Shown: positions 18,275 through 28,494, numbered from the stretch's first letter. The stretch is 64,000 bases of DNA from Clostridium acetobutylicum ATCC 824 (GCF_000008765.1 NC_003030.1:3196001-3260000); one strand, 5' to 3'. Notes: a model not told the origin generated them from the letters alone. Translations and numbers: made by a program.

Positions 18275-19556
18275 TCACTACATCTCCCTTGCAGCTATTG
18301 TCATTTGAAAGCTTACTTTTTATGAAGTAAATCATTGAAATAGTTAATGCTAATTCACCCACTACTGATCCTAATATTATAGAATTATATGAAATAAACT
18401 CAACAGTTCCTATATATAATATAAGTGTTATAATTGAAGCAATAGTAAATGCTCTACTATAATACTTACCATTTCCACTTCCTATAAGATACTGAATTCC
18501 AATAAAATTATTTAAAATACTTAAAAATATCCATACAGACATATAAGCTAATATATGTGAATACATTATATATCTATTGCCATACAATATATAAATTATT
18601 GTTTTGTTAAACAAAACAATTACTATACACATGATTGTTGTAAAAAACATTACATATTTGCTAAACTTAATAATTTCATTCTTTGCTTCTTTATGACTAT
18701 ATTTAAACAATTCACTTATATGTGGGAATATAGCTTGAGTTACAGGTGAAAACATACTCACAAGTGCCTTAACTATTTTATCAATAGCACCATAATATCC
18801 TACAACCTTTTCATTTACAAATAACCCCAAAATAAAAGTTCCTGTAGATGTTAATATATTAGTTAAAAAAGATGTAGTAAATATGTACCATCCTTCTTTT
18901 ATATCCTTTTTAATTATACTAGTTTTGGGAATCCTAAACTTTATTTTAAATCTAATCTTTACAATTAATAGACTAATGATTCCTATTAATATATAACTGA
19001 ATGAATTTAATAAAGCTACATTTAAGTAATCCTTAGAAGTTCTAACAAAAATAAATATAAAAATTGTAAACATTACCTTACCAATTACATTAACTATTGT
19101 TATATACTTCATTTTTTCAATCCCCTGAAAAAACCATACTGGAAATAAAAAATTACCAATGATCATTCCATAAGTATAAATATATACCTTATAGTCTGCT
19201 TGAAACCTTTTAAAACAAAAGACTATAACTAACATAACTATAAAACACAAAATAGTCAAAGCTAACTTAATTAACATAACAGAATTAAATATTTCTTCAA
19301 TTTTTTTCTTGTATTTTTTGTTCATTGAAATTTTTCTTGTTGCAGATAAGTTAAAGCCATAGTCAGTTATAATTTGAAAATATGTAATAAATGCAGTTGC
19401 GAATACTGTAACACCATACTTTTCTGGTCCTAAAGTTCTTACTAGATACGGCACTGTAATTAATGGCAATATATAGTTTAATCCTTGTAATACAAAAAGT
19501 GATAAAAAATTATTTATTATTGTACTATATTTCTTTAAACCCTTTCTTTCCTTCAC
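18261..19556 (-). CDS. Polysaccharide flippase, Wzx/RfbX-like (MOP superfamily)
   Basis: The protein has 431 residues with about 12-14 membrane segments. The N-terminal YILPLITVPYLVRTLGPEKYG signature is typical of the polysaccharide-transport (PST) branch. It would flip the completed undecaprenyl-linked repeat unit across the membrane. The start is GTG at 19556 with AGGGAGA upstream; the ATG one base before runs straight into a stop. This branch differs from the MurJ-like flippase that occupies the same place in the downstream operon. Confidence 0.9.
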   Translation of the reverse strand: MKERKGLKKYSTIINNFLSLFVLQGLNYILPLITVPYLVRTLGPEKYGVTVFATAFITYFQIITDYGFNLSATRKISMNKKYKKKIEEIFNSVMLIKLALTILCFIVMLVIVFCFKRFQADYKVYIYTYGMIIGNFLFPVWFFQGIEKMKYITIVNVIGKVMFTIFIFIFVRTSKDYLNVALLNSFSYILIGIISLLIVKIRFKIKFRIPKTSIIKKDIKEGWYIFTTSFLTNILTSTGTFILGLFVNEKVVGYYGAIDKIVKALVSMFSPVTQAIFPHISELFKYSHKEAKNEIIKFSKYVMFFTTIMCIVIVLFNKTIIYILYGNRYIMYSHILAYMSVWIFLSILNNFIGIQYLIGSGNGKYYSRAFTIASIITLILYIGTVEFISYNSIILGSVVGELALTISMIYFIKSKLSNDNSCKGDVVNEQN

Positions 19557-19558
19557 AT

Positions 19559-20716
19559 CTACTTTCTCCCTATTCTTTTATATATCAATTCATTAAGCTT
19601 CTCTACCCTTGCTTGCCAACTATTGTCTCTTGCAAATTCAATTCTCTTGTCCACATAATTTCCATTGTCGTTTATAGCTAAGCTTAAAATATTCTCAAAC
19701 TCTTCTTTTGATTCATAAGTATATATTAAATCTCCAAATTTTTCAGTTTCTTTATACCTCAATGCCACAACTGCCTTTCCCATAGCAAGGTATTCGTAAA
19801 TTTTAACTGGGTTCACTGCTTCAATTAAATCATTTTTTTTAAACAGCATTACGGCAATATCTAACTTATTTAATATATTTGGAACACTATAATATGGTTG
19901 CGAACCTGTAAATATAACATTTTTAATTTCTTTAAAACCATCTATATTTATCCCTTCTTCGATTGGTCCAATAATATAAAAATCTAGCTCTTGGTGCTTT
20001 TCAGCCGTATTTTTTAACAATTCGAAATCAAACCAATTACTAATTGTACCTACATATCCAACTTTCTTCTTATTATTGTCTTTAAATATATTAATTTCGT
20101 TAATTTTTTTTAATTTGCTTACACTAAAATTATCTATATCAACACCATTATTTATCACCACAGTTTTACTTTTTAACTTATTATCATACTCTAAAATATT
20201 CTTATATAATTTTTCACTTGAAACAACAATAATATCACTTACTTCAATAATATATTTTTCACTTTTAACAATCTTATCCTTATCACATCCAGTCCAACAC
20301 TTATAGTCATCCATACAATCATATACAATTTCCTTATTTATAAAAAAGTTGTTTGGTATGATATGCAATTGACTCGGATGTGTGATTATTATTACATCAT
20401 AGTTATTTTCTTTATCCAATTTCAACAAATAATTTTTGAATAATTTTACATTGATTTTCTTAATAACTTTAAATTTTCTTTCTTTTGGTATACCTTTTTT
20501 CCTTATAATTTTCATATTTTCATTCTTTATAATAGTAGTTTTACCAATATCATCACTTCCCACTTTGTCTGTAATAACGAAGTTAGAATTTCTTTTCCAT
20601 GGCATTCTACTAAAATAAGTTACATTATTACATCTACTTAAGATTTCTGCCATATGATGAGGTCTTTGTTTTATCCAAAACCAATCAACCAAAGATATGT
20701 ATAGTATATTTTTCAT
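19559..20716 (-). CDS. Glycosyltransferase (GT-B fold, TuaH-like)
   Basis: The protein has 385 residues. The N-terminal DWFWIKQRPHHMAEIL segment is typical of a GT1/GT4-like group that includes TuaH of teichuronic acid synthesis. The C-terminal domain has VGYVGTISNWFDFELL, IIGPI, and NPVKIYEYLAMGKAVVAL, where the donor-site glutamate sits. It presumably adds one sugar of the repeat unit. It is followed two bases later by the flippase gene. Specificity is unknown. Confidence 0.82.
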   Translation of the reverse strand: MKNILYISLVDWFWIKQRPHHMAEILSRCNNVTYFSRMPWKRNSNFVITDKVGSDDIGKTTIIKNENMKIIRKKGIPKERKFKVIKKINVKLFKNYLLKLDKENNYDVIIITHPSQLHIIPNNFFINKEIVYDCMDDYKCWTGCDKDKIVKSEKYIIEVSDIIVVSSEKLYKNILEYDNKLKSKTVVINNGVDIDNFSVSKLKKINEINIFKDNNKKKVGYVGTISNWFDFELLKNTAEKHQELDFYIIGPIEEGINIDGFKEIKNVIFTGSQPYYSVPNILNKLDIAVMLFKKNDLIEAVNPVKIYEYLAMGKAVVALRYKETEKFGDLIYTYESKEEFENILSLAINDNGNYVDKRIEFARDNSWQARVEKLNELIYKRIGRK

Positions 20717-20727
20717 TTATTCACCTC

Positions 20728-22053
20728 TTAATCTAACTTTTCTTTTTTAAATAGCATCACAACCAACATCCCGTATATAAACCAATTAAAAAACATAACC
20801 TGAAAATTTTCAAATATTTGATATGTAATATCATTAATAAATAAACAAAATACAGCCGAAAAAAGTGTAATTATAACTATTTTCTTTTCATAATTATCTT
20901 TTAATTTATTTAAACATCTAAAAACAGACACAAAAACTATACAAACAAATAAGTAATAAATCGCAGCTCCAAATATTCCCAATTCAACAAATCTTTTTAA
21001 TACTCCACTTTCCGTTGGACCAATACTTACAGTATCCACAAGGGCACCCGTAGATGATATACCTATCCCATACAAGAAATTCCTTCTGAATAAGTTAATA
21101 AAGCTAATCCAATAATATTTTCTAAGAAGATTGCTTCCATCTGAATTCCAGTCAAAAATACTTTTAGCCCTATAAATTAAATAATTCAAAACCTGATTAT
21201 TAACATTTCCTGTATAACTTGTTAAGTAACTCAATCCTAATAATATAAGTATAAGAACAAAAAAAGCTAAAATAATCACACAAATCTTTTTATATATAGT
21301 CTGCTTTCGTCCCATTATATATATGTAATAGATAATAAAAAATACAGAAATTGCAATCCCAGTTGCAACAAAAGGTCCTCTAGAATTTGTTGATACTATC
21401 CCTAAAATATCAACAAAGAAAGATATTACGAATACTATCTTTAACCTTTTATATTTATTACTAAGCAAAAAGTACAAATTAAGAATAGCTAGTTGGCCTA
21501 TAAATCCTCCTAATGATAAATATGACCCATTAAATACTTTTGCTCTGACCATATTAACCCCAGTAATATATATTTCACCAATATCTTGATTTTGATTAAT
21601 AATGTATTTTCCAGTGGAATACTCATAAGCTGCCAATACAGACGTAATAAAATTTATAATTAAAAGTATAGCAAAAATCTTTTCAATGCTTTTTAAATTC
21701 AGCTCCTTATATAATATAACTATCGGAACAAAAAATGATACTGAATATAATATATACTGATTAATTCCAATAGCCATTCTAGCTGGATTTCCAAACTCAA
21801 TTCCATTTGTTATAACAAATATATAATATAGAATCATAATTAAAATTAAAACATACAAAATAGTACTATATCTATTTTTACTGAATATACTTTTCAAAAA
21901 ATATGTAAATATAAATATCACATATACACCAAATATTATATATTGTATTTTGCTATAATCTTTACTAAGTATATTGTTCCATAATTGAAGTGACGCAAAA
22001 TACAAAAAAAATACAACTAAATAAACTTTTTTTATGGCACCTTCCAATCTCAT
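20728..22053 (-). CDS. O-antigen ligase/polymerase-like membrane protein (Wzy type)
   Basis: This protein of about 440 residues has around 11 membrane helices and a large loop after NSRGPFVATGIAI, the Wzy_C/O-antigen ligase hallmark. It is the likely repeat-unit polymerase of the upstream operon. The start is uncertain: a GTG-ATG pair at 22056-22051 has AAAGG very close to it, while a TTG at 22047 has better spacing. The choice changes only two or three residues. A gap of about 80 bases to the preceding glycosyltransferase gene contains no obvious terminator. Confidence 0.82.
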   Translation of the reverse strand: MRLEGAIKKVYLVVFFLYFASLQLWNNILSKDYSKIQYIIFGVYVIFIFTYFLKSIFSKNRYSTILYVLILIMILYYIFVITNGIEFGNPARMAIGINQYILYSVSFFVPIVILYKELNLKSIEKIFAILLIINFITSVLAAYEYSTGKYIINQNQDIGEIYITGVNMVRAKVFNGSYLSLGGFIGQLAILNLYFLLSNKYKRLKIVFVISFFVDILGIVSTNSRGPFVATGIAISVFFIIYYIYIMGRKQTIYKKICVIILAFFVLILILLGLSYLTSYTGNVNNQVLNYLIYRAKSIFDWNSDGSNLLRKYYWISFINLFRRNFLYGIGISSTGALVDTVSIGPTESGVLKRFVELGIFGAAIYYLFVCIVFVSVFRCLNKLKDNYEKKIVIITLFSAVFCLFINDITYQIFENFQVMFFNWFIYGMLVVMLFKKEKLD

Positions 22054-22135
22054 CACCTTTTCATTAACGATACTTATTAAAAAACACTATATCAACTTAA
22101 TCTAATCTATACGTTCATCTCTTTATAGCTCTTCT

Positions 22136-23254
22136 CTAGTTTTCTAATAGTTTGTAAACTTTATAATGTTCATCAGCTATACTTTCCCATGAAAAATCAT
22201 TTAAATTGTTTCCAACTGTTGAAAACTTATTTTGAAAAAGTAAGTCAATCAATCCATTATAAATTTCCTTGTAATTATTTACTCTGTCAACAAAATATAC
22301 ATATCTTTCATCCTTGTATTTATTATAAACATTATCTATTTGAGGTTTTGTTGTTATTATGCTTCTTTTTTCCTGTAATGCACATATAAAACTACCATTT
22401 TTAGATGATAAACCATCTAAAAATGGCAGAACCATAACATCACAAGCTTTAACATAATCTCCAACAACTTGTTTCCTTAAATATCCAGTTATTAAAACGT
22501 CTTTATTCAATCCCAAATCAATAATCATCTTAAGTATTTTATTATGATATGCATTACTTGCATCAAGTTCTGCCATAATATTAAATTGAACATCTTTATA
22601 TCCGCTATCCTTTAAACACTTTACTGCTAACAGAATATTTTCTATCCCTTTTTTATTATTTACAAATCCAAAGTAACCAATAATTTTTTTCTTATCATGA
22701 AATAGCAATTTATTTTTCAGAGATAAGATTTCACCATAAGTTTTTTGGGATTTTGGAATATTACTTCCTATATTTATTTTTTCTATTCTTACCTTATTAA
22801 ATAACTTCTTCTTCTCCAAATCCTTCTTGTATCTATCATCAACAACTATAACTAAATCAGAAGGTAATACTCCCACATTTGTTCTAATTTTTCCAAGTAT
22901 ACTGCTATCAGTATATTCATGTAGTGTAGTAATAACCTTATATTTCTTGTGCAAAAAATATGGCAATATATTTATCATCATTCCCTTTTTATATGATACA
23001 GTAGGATATTGAATATGTACTATATCAGGACTTATTCCCTTTATTAATTTCAACACTCTACCCAATTCAGTAATATTCCAACTCTTAATTTCATTGTAAA
23101 TTTTATAATCATAACTCTTATTTGCATCATACGATGTTATTACACTTAAATCTATATTTGAATTTTTATTTAAATGACTGCATAATATATCACTATAGTC
23201 TCCTACTCCACATTTAATTGGTGGCAATGCACCAGATATCATACATACTTTCAT
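22136..23254 (-). CDS. Glycosyltransferase, GT4 family
   Basis: The protein has 372 residues and begins MKVCMISGALPPIKCGVGDY, the glycine-rich acceptor loop of many GT4 enzymes. The donor domain has KIIGYFGFVNNKKGIENIL, VLITGYLRKQVVGDYVKACD and VLPFLDGLSSKNGSFICALQ. It overlaps the end of the GT2 gene upstream by 4 bases, so the two are coupled. The exact sugar is unknown. Confidence 0.82.
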   Translation of the reverse strand: MKVCMISGALPPIKCGVGDYSDILCSHLNKNSNIDLSVITSYDANKSYDYKIYNEIKSWNITELGRVLKLIKGISPDIVHIQYPTVSYKKGMMINILPYFLHKKYKVITTLHEYTDSSILGKIRTNVGVLPSDLVIVVDDRYKKDLEKKKLFNKVRIEKINIGSNIPKSQKTYGEILSLKNKLLFHDKKKIIGYFGFVNNKKGIENILLAVKCLKDSGYKDVQFNIMAELDASNAYHNKILKMIIDLGLNKDVLITGYLRKQVVGDYVKACDVMVLPFLDGLSSKNGSFICALQEKRSIITTKPQIDNVYNKYKDERYVYFVDRVNNYKEIYNGLIDLLFQNKFSTVGNNLNDFSWESIADEHYKVYKLLEN

Positions 23255-24150
23255 ACTCGAATTTCTCCCATGATGTTATTTTTTATACTGATTATGGTAT
23301 ACTCTATCAAATGTTTTCTTTTAACATCATTAATAGCGATTGCCTTAAATAATTTTGCATACAATCTTACTAAGATATATAACGTCACAGAGAGCTTACA
23401 TACCCAATTAAAATTTTTAAAAACAAAATAGTATCTGTTTCTATCATAATAATAGCTCATAATCAAATCTGATTTACCTGTAGTTGAAGATACTTTATGG
23501 TATATTTTAGATAAAGGTGTATACATAATTTTGAATCCAGCATTTTTTATTCTAACATTCCAGTCTGTTTCTTCATAATACAAAAAGTATTTCTCATCCA
23601 TAACCCCACATTTTTCAATTGCTCCTTTACTAATAAGCATCATGCAACCTGTTACATATCCTGTTATGGAGATATTATTATATTGCCCTTCATCAATTTC
23701 ATTTACCCCTATATGCTTAGTTTTTCCAGTAAATTTATTTATTTTACCACCAGCATACCATATACGATTTTTATCGTAATAGTAATAGATTTTACCACCA
23801 ACTATACCAACATTCCCATAATTTTCATGGACCTCAAGTAATTTATCTAAAAAATCATTTTCAACTACTGTATCATTATTGAGTAGTAGCACATAATCAG
23901 CATTATGTTTCATTGCATATTTTATCCCCAAATTATTTCCACCCGCAAACCCTAAATTCTTTTTTGATTCTATTAGTAAACAATCTTGTAAAAAAGATTT
24001 TATTTTACTAACTGAATCATTCTTAGAGTCATTATCAACTATAATAACTTTGTAATTATGATAATTTTTAATCTTCCTTAAACTTTTGACACATTCAATT
24101 GTATCTTGAAAATTGTTGTAATTTACCAAAATTATATATATAGATTTCAT
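23251..24150 (-). CDS. Glycosyltransferase family 2 (rhamnosyltransferase-like)
   Basis: The protein has 299 residues with a GT-A fold: YIILVNYNNFQDTIECVKSL at the N-terminus, VDNDSKNDS, a YVLLLNNDTVV stretch with the DXD-like metal site, and EETDWNVRIKNAGFKI, the ED-type catalytic block. The layout matches dTDP-rhamnose transferases such as WbbL, but no rhamnose genes are in this window, so the donor is open. It overlaps the next gene by 4 bases. The 100-bp gap downstream of the preceding gene shows no clear element. Confidence 0.85.
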   Translation of the reverse strand: MKSIYIILVNYNNFQDTIECVKSLRKIKNYHNYKVIIVDNDSKNDSVSKIKSFLQDCLLIESKKNLGFAGGNNLGIKYAMKHNADYVLLLNNDTVVENDFLDKLLEVHENYGNVGIVGGKIYYYYDKNRIWYAGGKINKFTGKTKHIGVNEIDEGQYNNISITGYVTGCMMLISKGAIEKCGVMDEKYFLYYEETDWNVRIKNAGFKIMYTPLSKIYHKVSSTTGKSDLIMSYYYDRNRYYFVFKNFNWVCKLSVTLYILVRLYAKLFKAIAINDVKRKHLIEYTIISIKNNIMGEIRV

Positions 24151-24252
24151 AAGTAACTCCCTTGTGCCATTTATAATTTTATATTACTGTATAATCTAAT
24201 TACTTTCTTTTTTAACTTGATACTGGAATTAATACAATAGTCTAATATGTCT

Positions 24253-25365
24253 TCACAAAAATTCTTTATTTATTTCTTTGTAAATTTCTAATGTCTTACT
24301 ACTAGTTTTATTCCAACTATATTTTTGAACAAAAGTTTCTTTTTCTTTATTACAAATATCTATACTACTATTTTCTAATATTTTTTTAATCTCTCTTGCC
24401 ATTCCTTTTGAATCTAGAGGATTCACCTTAACTCCATAATCACTCATAATTTCACTCAATGACGATATATCAGAGATAATAACTTTACATCCACACACAG
24501 CAGCCTCTAATGGTGGTAGCCCAAATCCTTCATATAATGATGGAAACACAAAAACGCTAGCCAAATTATACAGTAGTGGTAATTCATCCTCATTAACATA
24601 ACCTATAAATTTAACTTTCTCGAGCAAATTAAATTTGTCTAAAATCTCACTTATAGATTTATTTATTGTTCCGTTAATTACCAATTTAACTTTGCCGTCA
24701 ATAAATCTCATAGCTTTTACTAATGTTTCAACATTTTTATGTGGCTTTAAGTTACCGATATATAAAATAAATCTATCTGGCAACTTATATTTTTCTTTTA
24801 TTTTTTTTAATTTCTCTGCATCACTTATCACATGAAATTTAGGATCAATTCCATTATACGTGACTTTAATTTTATCCCTATCACACTTTATCCACTTAAA
24901 AATTTCCTCCTTAGAAAATTCAGAAACAGTTAATATTTTTTTACTTTTCAACGCACATTTCTTTACTATGTATTTGTAATAATACTTATGAAAAGGTGTA
25001 TAATATTGAGGAAATTTTAGATGATTCAAATCATGTATTGTCATAATCATCTTACACTTTATAAACGGGCTTGCAACAAAAGAAGGCGAATGAAATATAG
25101 CCATATTTTTATACTTATTAACAATCATAGGCAATTCAATTTGTTCAAAAATAGATAAAAACTTAGATCTCATCCTTTTAAATTTTATGTTATTAAATTG
25201 ACCAAAGATTTTACTTGCTTCTTCTAAATCATTCACGAGCAGTATCATCTCCACATTATCTTCATATGACATATGTTTTATTATTTCATAAGTATATCGA
25301 GCAATCCCATGTAGATGCTTATTAACCATACGCGCATCAATTATTACTCTTAAATTTTGTGTCAT
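24253..25365 (-). CDS. Glycosyltransferase, GT4 family (mannosyltransferase-like)
   Basis: The protein has 370 residues, beginning VIIDARMVNKHLHGIARYTY, a start typical of GT4 mannosyltransferases. The donor domain has LYIGNLKPHKNVETLV and SLYEGFGLPPLEAAVCGC with the EX7E pair. The ATG at 25365 shares one base with the stop of the upstream gene and has GGAAGG upstream; a longer frame exists but is not needed. With manC two genes upstream, GDP-mannose is a plausible donor (inference). Confidence 0.85.
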   Translation of the reverse strand: MTQNLRVIIDARMVNKHLHGIARYTYEIIKHMSYEDNVEMILLVNDLEEASKIFGQFNNIKFKRMRSKFLSIFEQIELPMIVNKYKNMAIFHSPSFVASPFIKCKMIMTIHDLNHLKFPQYYTPFHKYYYKYIVKKCALKSKKILTVSEFSKEEIFKWIKCDRDKIKVTYNGIDPKFHVISDAEKLKKIKEKYKLPDRFILYIGNLKPHKNVETLVKAMRFIDGKVKLVINGTINKSISEILDKFNLLEKVKFIGYVNEDELPLLYNLASVFVFPSLYEGFGLPPLEAAVCGCKVIISDISSLSEIMSDYGVKVNPLDSKGMAREIKKILENSSIDICNKEKETFVQKYSWNKTSSKTLEIYKEINKEFL

Positions 25366-26483
25366 TATATTACCTTCCATTTTTTTAATTTTTTAAATTC
25401 ATCATATGATCTACTTAAATATTCTCTAATCTTTTTCTTAAATATCTCCTCATCAAACTCTTCTGCATGTCTTCTTATGACACTCTTATCAAAATTAATT
25501 TTTTCAAATTCATTGACAGCACTTTTTAATGAGTCAACTGTCTGCTCTTTAAAAAATACTCCAGTAACTCCACTAACTACAGTTTCTAACGCTCCTCCCT
25601 TTCCATAAGCTATAACCGGCCTTCCACTTGCCTGAGCTTCAAGAGGTGTTATACCAAAATCCTCTTCTCCTGGAAATATAAAAGCCCTGCATTTAGAGTA
25701 GTACTCTTTAATAACCTCATCAGACTGTCTTCCTAAGAATTTTATATTATCCTTTGCCATATTCTTTAATCTATCTAAATCTTTTCCACCGCCTATTACA
25801 ACTAATGGTAAACCTAATTCATTAAAAACCTCTACTGCTAAATCTATTCTTTTATATGGAACTAACCTAGACACTATTAAAAAATACTCTTCATTAACAT
25901 CACTTATATCGAATAACTTGCACCTTACAGGAGGATGAATAACAACACTTTCTCGCTTATAATGTTTCCATATTCTTTTTGCTACATTTTGAGAATTAGC
26001 TATATAATAATCAACTCTCTTAGATGAAACACCATCCCATAGTCTTATATAATTCATTACATATTTAAGAAGTTTCCCTTTTAACTTATTTAGTCCCCAC
26101 TCATCTGCATATTCATAGTAATATTCCCATGCATATCTCATTGGTGTATGGCAATAACAAACATGCATAGTATTAGGATTAGTAACTACTCCCTTAGCAC
26201 AAGAAGAACAACTACTCAAAACAATATCATACTCATTTAAATCAAAACTCTCAAAAGCCATTGGCATAAAAGGAAGTAACTTCTGATGCCCTCTTTTAAT
26301 ATTTTTAGGCTTTTGAAGAAATGATGTTCTTACATCAATATTTCTTAACTCATCATCTAATTTATCTGGATTATATAAGGAAGTATATATAGGTGCTTCC
26401 TTATATATTTCTTTTAAATTTATAATTACTCTTTCTGCTCCACCCATATTGGTAAGCCAGTCATGTACTAGTGCAACCTTCAT
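25365..26483 (-). CDS. Glycosyltransferase, GT4 family (WbaZ-like mannosyltransferase)
   Basis: The protein has 372 residues. It begins KVALVHDWLTNMGGAERV and contains CYCHTPMRYAWEYYYEY, a block characteristic of the WbaZ/WbdC mannosyltransferase group. The donor domain has LIVSRLVPYKRIDLAVEVF and FPGEEDFGITPLEAQASGRP. The start is the ATG at 26483 with GAGGT eight bases upstream, not the TTG 15 bases earlier. It directly follows manC copy 2, so it probably uses GDP-mannose. Function rests on family similarity only. Confidence 0.86.
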   Translation of the reverse strand: MKVALVHDWLTNMGGAERVIINLKEIYKEAPIYTSLYNPDKLDDELRNIDVRTSFLQKPKNIKRGHQKLLPFMPMAFESFDLNEYDIVLSSCSSCAKGVVTNPNTMHVCYCHTPMRYAWEYYYEYADEWGLNKLKGKLLKYVMNYIRLWDGVSSKRVDYYIANSQNVAKRIWKHYKRESVVIHPPVRCKLFDISDVNEEYFLIVSRLVPYKRIDLAVEVFNELGLPLVVIGGGKDLDRLKNMAKDNIKFLGRQSDEVIKEYYSKCRAFIFPGEEDFGITPLEAQASGRPVIAYGKGGALETVVSGVTGVFFKEQTVDSLKSAVNEFEKINFDKSVIRRHAEEFDEEIFKKKIREYLSRSYDEFKKLKKWKVI

Positions 26484-26504
26484 CAATGCGTACCTCAAAT
26501 CTGA

Positions 26505-27557
26505 TTATTTTATCACTTTTTTCTTAATCTCTTTTATTCTCTCAATATCATCCTTTTTACCAACAAAAATAATGTCATCACTTTCAACTACAAATACATC
26601 TGAAAGTCCAACAACAACTATTGGTTTTTTCTTTCCAACCAATATATTATTTTTGCTGTCTATACTTTTAATGTCACCTACACAAACATTATTGTCTTCA
26701 TCCTTATCTCTGTATCTTTCAACAGCATGCCAAGTTCCTATATCATCCCAGCCAAAATCACAAGGAATTACGTATATGCTATCTGCTTTTTCCATTATTC
26801 CGTAATCAACTGATATGTTATCTACCTTTACATACTCTCTCTTAAGCAATACATTAAACTCATCGCCATTAGCTTCAGATATACTCCTTAATATGTTATA
26901 GGTTTTATTTAAATATTTTTCAGTCAACTTAAAAATTGTAGAGCACTTCCATATAAACATGCCTCCATTCCAAAGAAAGTTTCCGGCTTTAACATATTCT
27001 TCAGCTTTTTCTTTGTTCGGCTTTTCTACAAATTCATCAACCTTTTTTATCTTAAAACCACTTATCTCTTCTTTTACTTCTCCTGACTTTATGTATCCAT
27101 ATCCTGTTTCCGCTCTTGTAGGCTCCATTCCAAGGGTAACTATAGAATTATCATTTTTCTCTATGAACTCCTCAGCCGACCTTATAGCATCTAGAAGCTT
27201 GTCCTCGTTTACTATTAAATGATCAGATGGAAGCACAACAATAGAAGCATCCTTATAGTATTTGTTTATTACAAAAGCAGAAAGTGCTATACAAGGTGCT
27301 GTATTTCTACCAACGGGTTCAACTATTATATTTCTTTTAGGAAGCCTCGGAAGCTGTTCCCTTAAAATATCAACATATCTCTCACCTGTTACCACAAATA
27401 TTTTTTCAATATCAATTAAACTTTCAAGCCTTTCAACAGTCATTTGAATCATGGTTTTATCACTCAAAAGCTTCAAAAACTGTTTTGGCTTTTCATCTGT
27501 AGATAGCGGCCAAAAACGTTCTCCTTTTCCACCCGCCATTATTAGTGCACAAAGCAT
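26505..27557 (-). CDS. manC: Mannose-1-phosphate guanylyltransferase, copy 2
   Basis: This 350-residue GDP-mannose pyrophosphorylase has the same motifs as copy 1 (MAGGKGERFWPLS, DEKPKQFL, GWDDIGTW) and the usual PSDH at about residue 110. It supplies GDP-mannose to the upstream polysaccharide operon. AGGAGGAGT precedes the ATG. The two copies have identical length; they differ at many sites in the middle but are almost identical over the final 80 or so residues, which suggests gene conversion or selection there. Confidence 0.93.
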   Translation of the reverse strand: MLCALIMAGGKGERFWPLSTDEKPKQFLKLLSDKTMIQMTVERLESLIDIEKIFVVTGERYVDILREQLPRLPKRNIIVEPVGRNTAPCIALSAFVINKYYKDASIVVLPSDHLIVNEDKLLDAIRSAEEFIEKNDNSIVTLGMEPTRAETGYGYIKSGEVKEEISGFKIKKVDEFVEKPNKEKAEEYVKAGNFLWNGGMFIWKCSTIFKLTEKYLNKTYNILRSISEANGDEFNVLLKREYVKVDNISVDYGIMEKADSIYVIPCDFGWDDIGTWHAVERYRDKDEDNNVCVGDIKSIDSKNNILVGKKKPIVVVGLSDVFVVESDDIIFVGKKDDIERIKEIKKKVIK

Positions 27558-27568
27558 GTGACTCCTCC

Positions 27569-28237
27569 TTACATTGCATTTTTGTCTCCGAAAAGTAAAA
27601 AAAACGTTCTGAATATAAGCTTCAAATCAACAAATGTACTTCTCTCTTTTATATATTTCAAATCAAGCTCAATCCATTCCTCAAAGCCTATAGAGCTTCT
27701 GCCCATAACCTGCCAATAACAAGTTAATCCCGGCTTCACCATAAACTTTCTCTTCTGAAACTCATTAAATTCCTTTACTTCATTAGGTAAGTTAGGTCTC
27801 GGTCCTACAAGCGACATATGCCCTCTTAAAACATTAAAGAGCTGAGGGAGTTCATCTAAACTAGTTTTTCTTATAAACCTTCCTACTTTTGTTATTCTTG
27901 GATCATCACTCATTTTAAACATGGGGCCTGACATTTCATTTTTATCCTGAAGTTTGCCTAAAAGCCTCTCTGCATTTTCAACCATAGAACGAAATTTATA
28001 CATATTGAATATTCTTCCATTTTGCCCTACTCTTTTTTGGGAAAAAATAATAGGACCCTTTGAGTCCAACTTTATTGCAACAATTACTATGAGCATAACA
28101 GGACTTAAGAATATTATTCCTACAAGTGATCCAAATACATCTATAATTCTTTTTATTATAAAATACCCAATACCCTTATCAAGGCTTTCTTCTGGCATAA
28201 ATACAACTTTTTTATCTTCTAATTCTAAATTCTGCAA
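27569..28237 (-). CDS. Undecaprenyl-phosphate sugar phosphotransferase (bacterial sugar transferase), copy 2
   Basis: This 222-residue monotopic phosphoglycosyl transferase has an N-terminal membrane segment (about 27-50), then MYKFRSMVENAE, IRKTSLDELPQLFNVL, MSLVGPRPN and PGLTCYWQV. It starts repeat-unit synthesis on undecaprenyl phosphate and is the first gene of the upstream operon. It begins with TTG after GGGGGGG, as its paralogue at 12846-13517 does. Sequence between the two copies has diverged more than between the ManC copies, so they may use different sugars. Confidence 0.9.
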   Translation of the reverse strand: MQNLELEDKKVVFMPEESLDKGIGYFIIKRIIDVFGSLVGIIFLSPVMLIVIVAIKLDSKGPIIFSQKRVGQNGRIFNMYKFRSMVENAERLLGKLQDKNEMSGPMFKMSDDPRITKVGRFIRKTSLDELPQLFNVLRGHMSLVGPRPNLPNEVKEFNEFQKRKFMVKPGLTCYWQVMGRSSIGFEEWIELDLKYIKERSTFVDLKLIFRTFFLLFGDKNAM

Positions 28238-28285
28238 TATATGCCCCCCCTGTAATTAAAAAACATTTAATACTTTCTAAAACAT

Positions 28286-28314
28286 ATTATACACTAACTC
28301 TCTAAAAATTTCAT
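28286..28314 (-). promoter_or_regulatory. Sigma-A-like promoter of the upstream polysaccharide operon
   Basis: On the minus strand ATGAAA (28309-28314) is separated by 17 bases from TATAAT (28286-28291), with TAGTG just before the -10 box. The arrangement matches the promoter at 13587-13615. The TTG start is about 50 bases downstream. The 290-bp gap to the VanZ-like gene contains this promoter and, on the other strand, the VanZ promoter. Confidence 0.65.
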
Positions 28315-28494
28315 TATTTTTCTGATAAATTCGTTAAAATTTGTATATATAACCTTTTAATTTCATGTATCAGATTGTTATATGATGAATTTATATGGTT
28401 ATATACCACTAATTACCTAAGAATCAATTTTTATCGAAAATACTCTGCATAAATTGTCTTAACATAAATTTCATCACTTACAATATTGCTTTTA

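Noticed and set aside
1-28237. Whole polysaccharide region considered as a recently acquired island
   Set aside because: There is no integrase, tRNA end, insertion sequence or clear shift in base use at the edges; ordinary variation of a surface-polysaccharide locus explains it.
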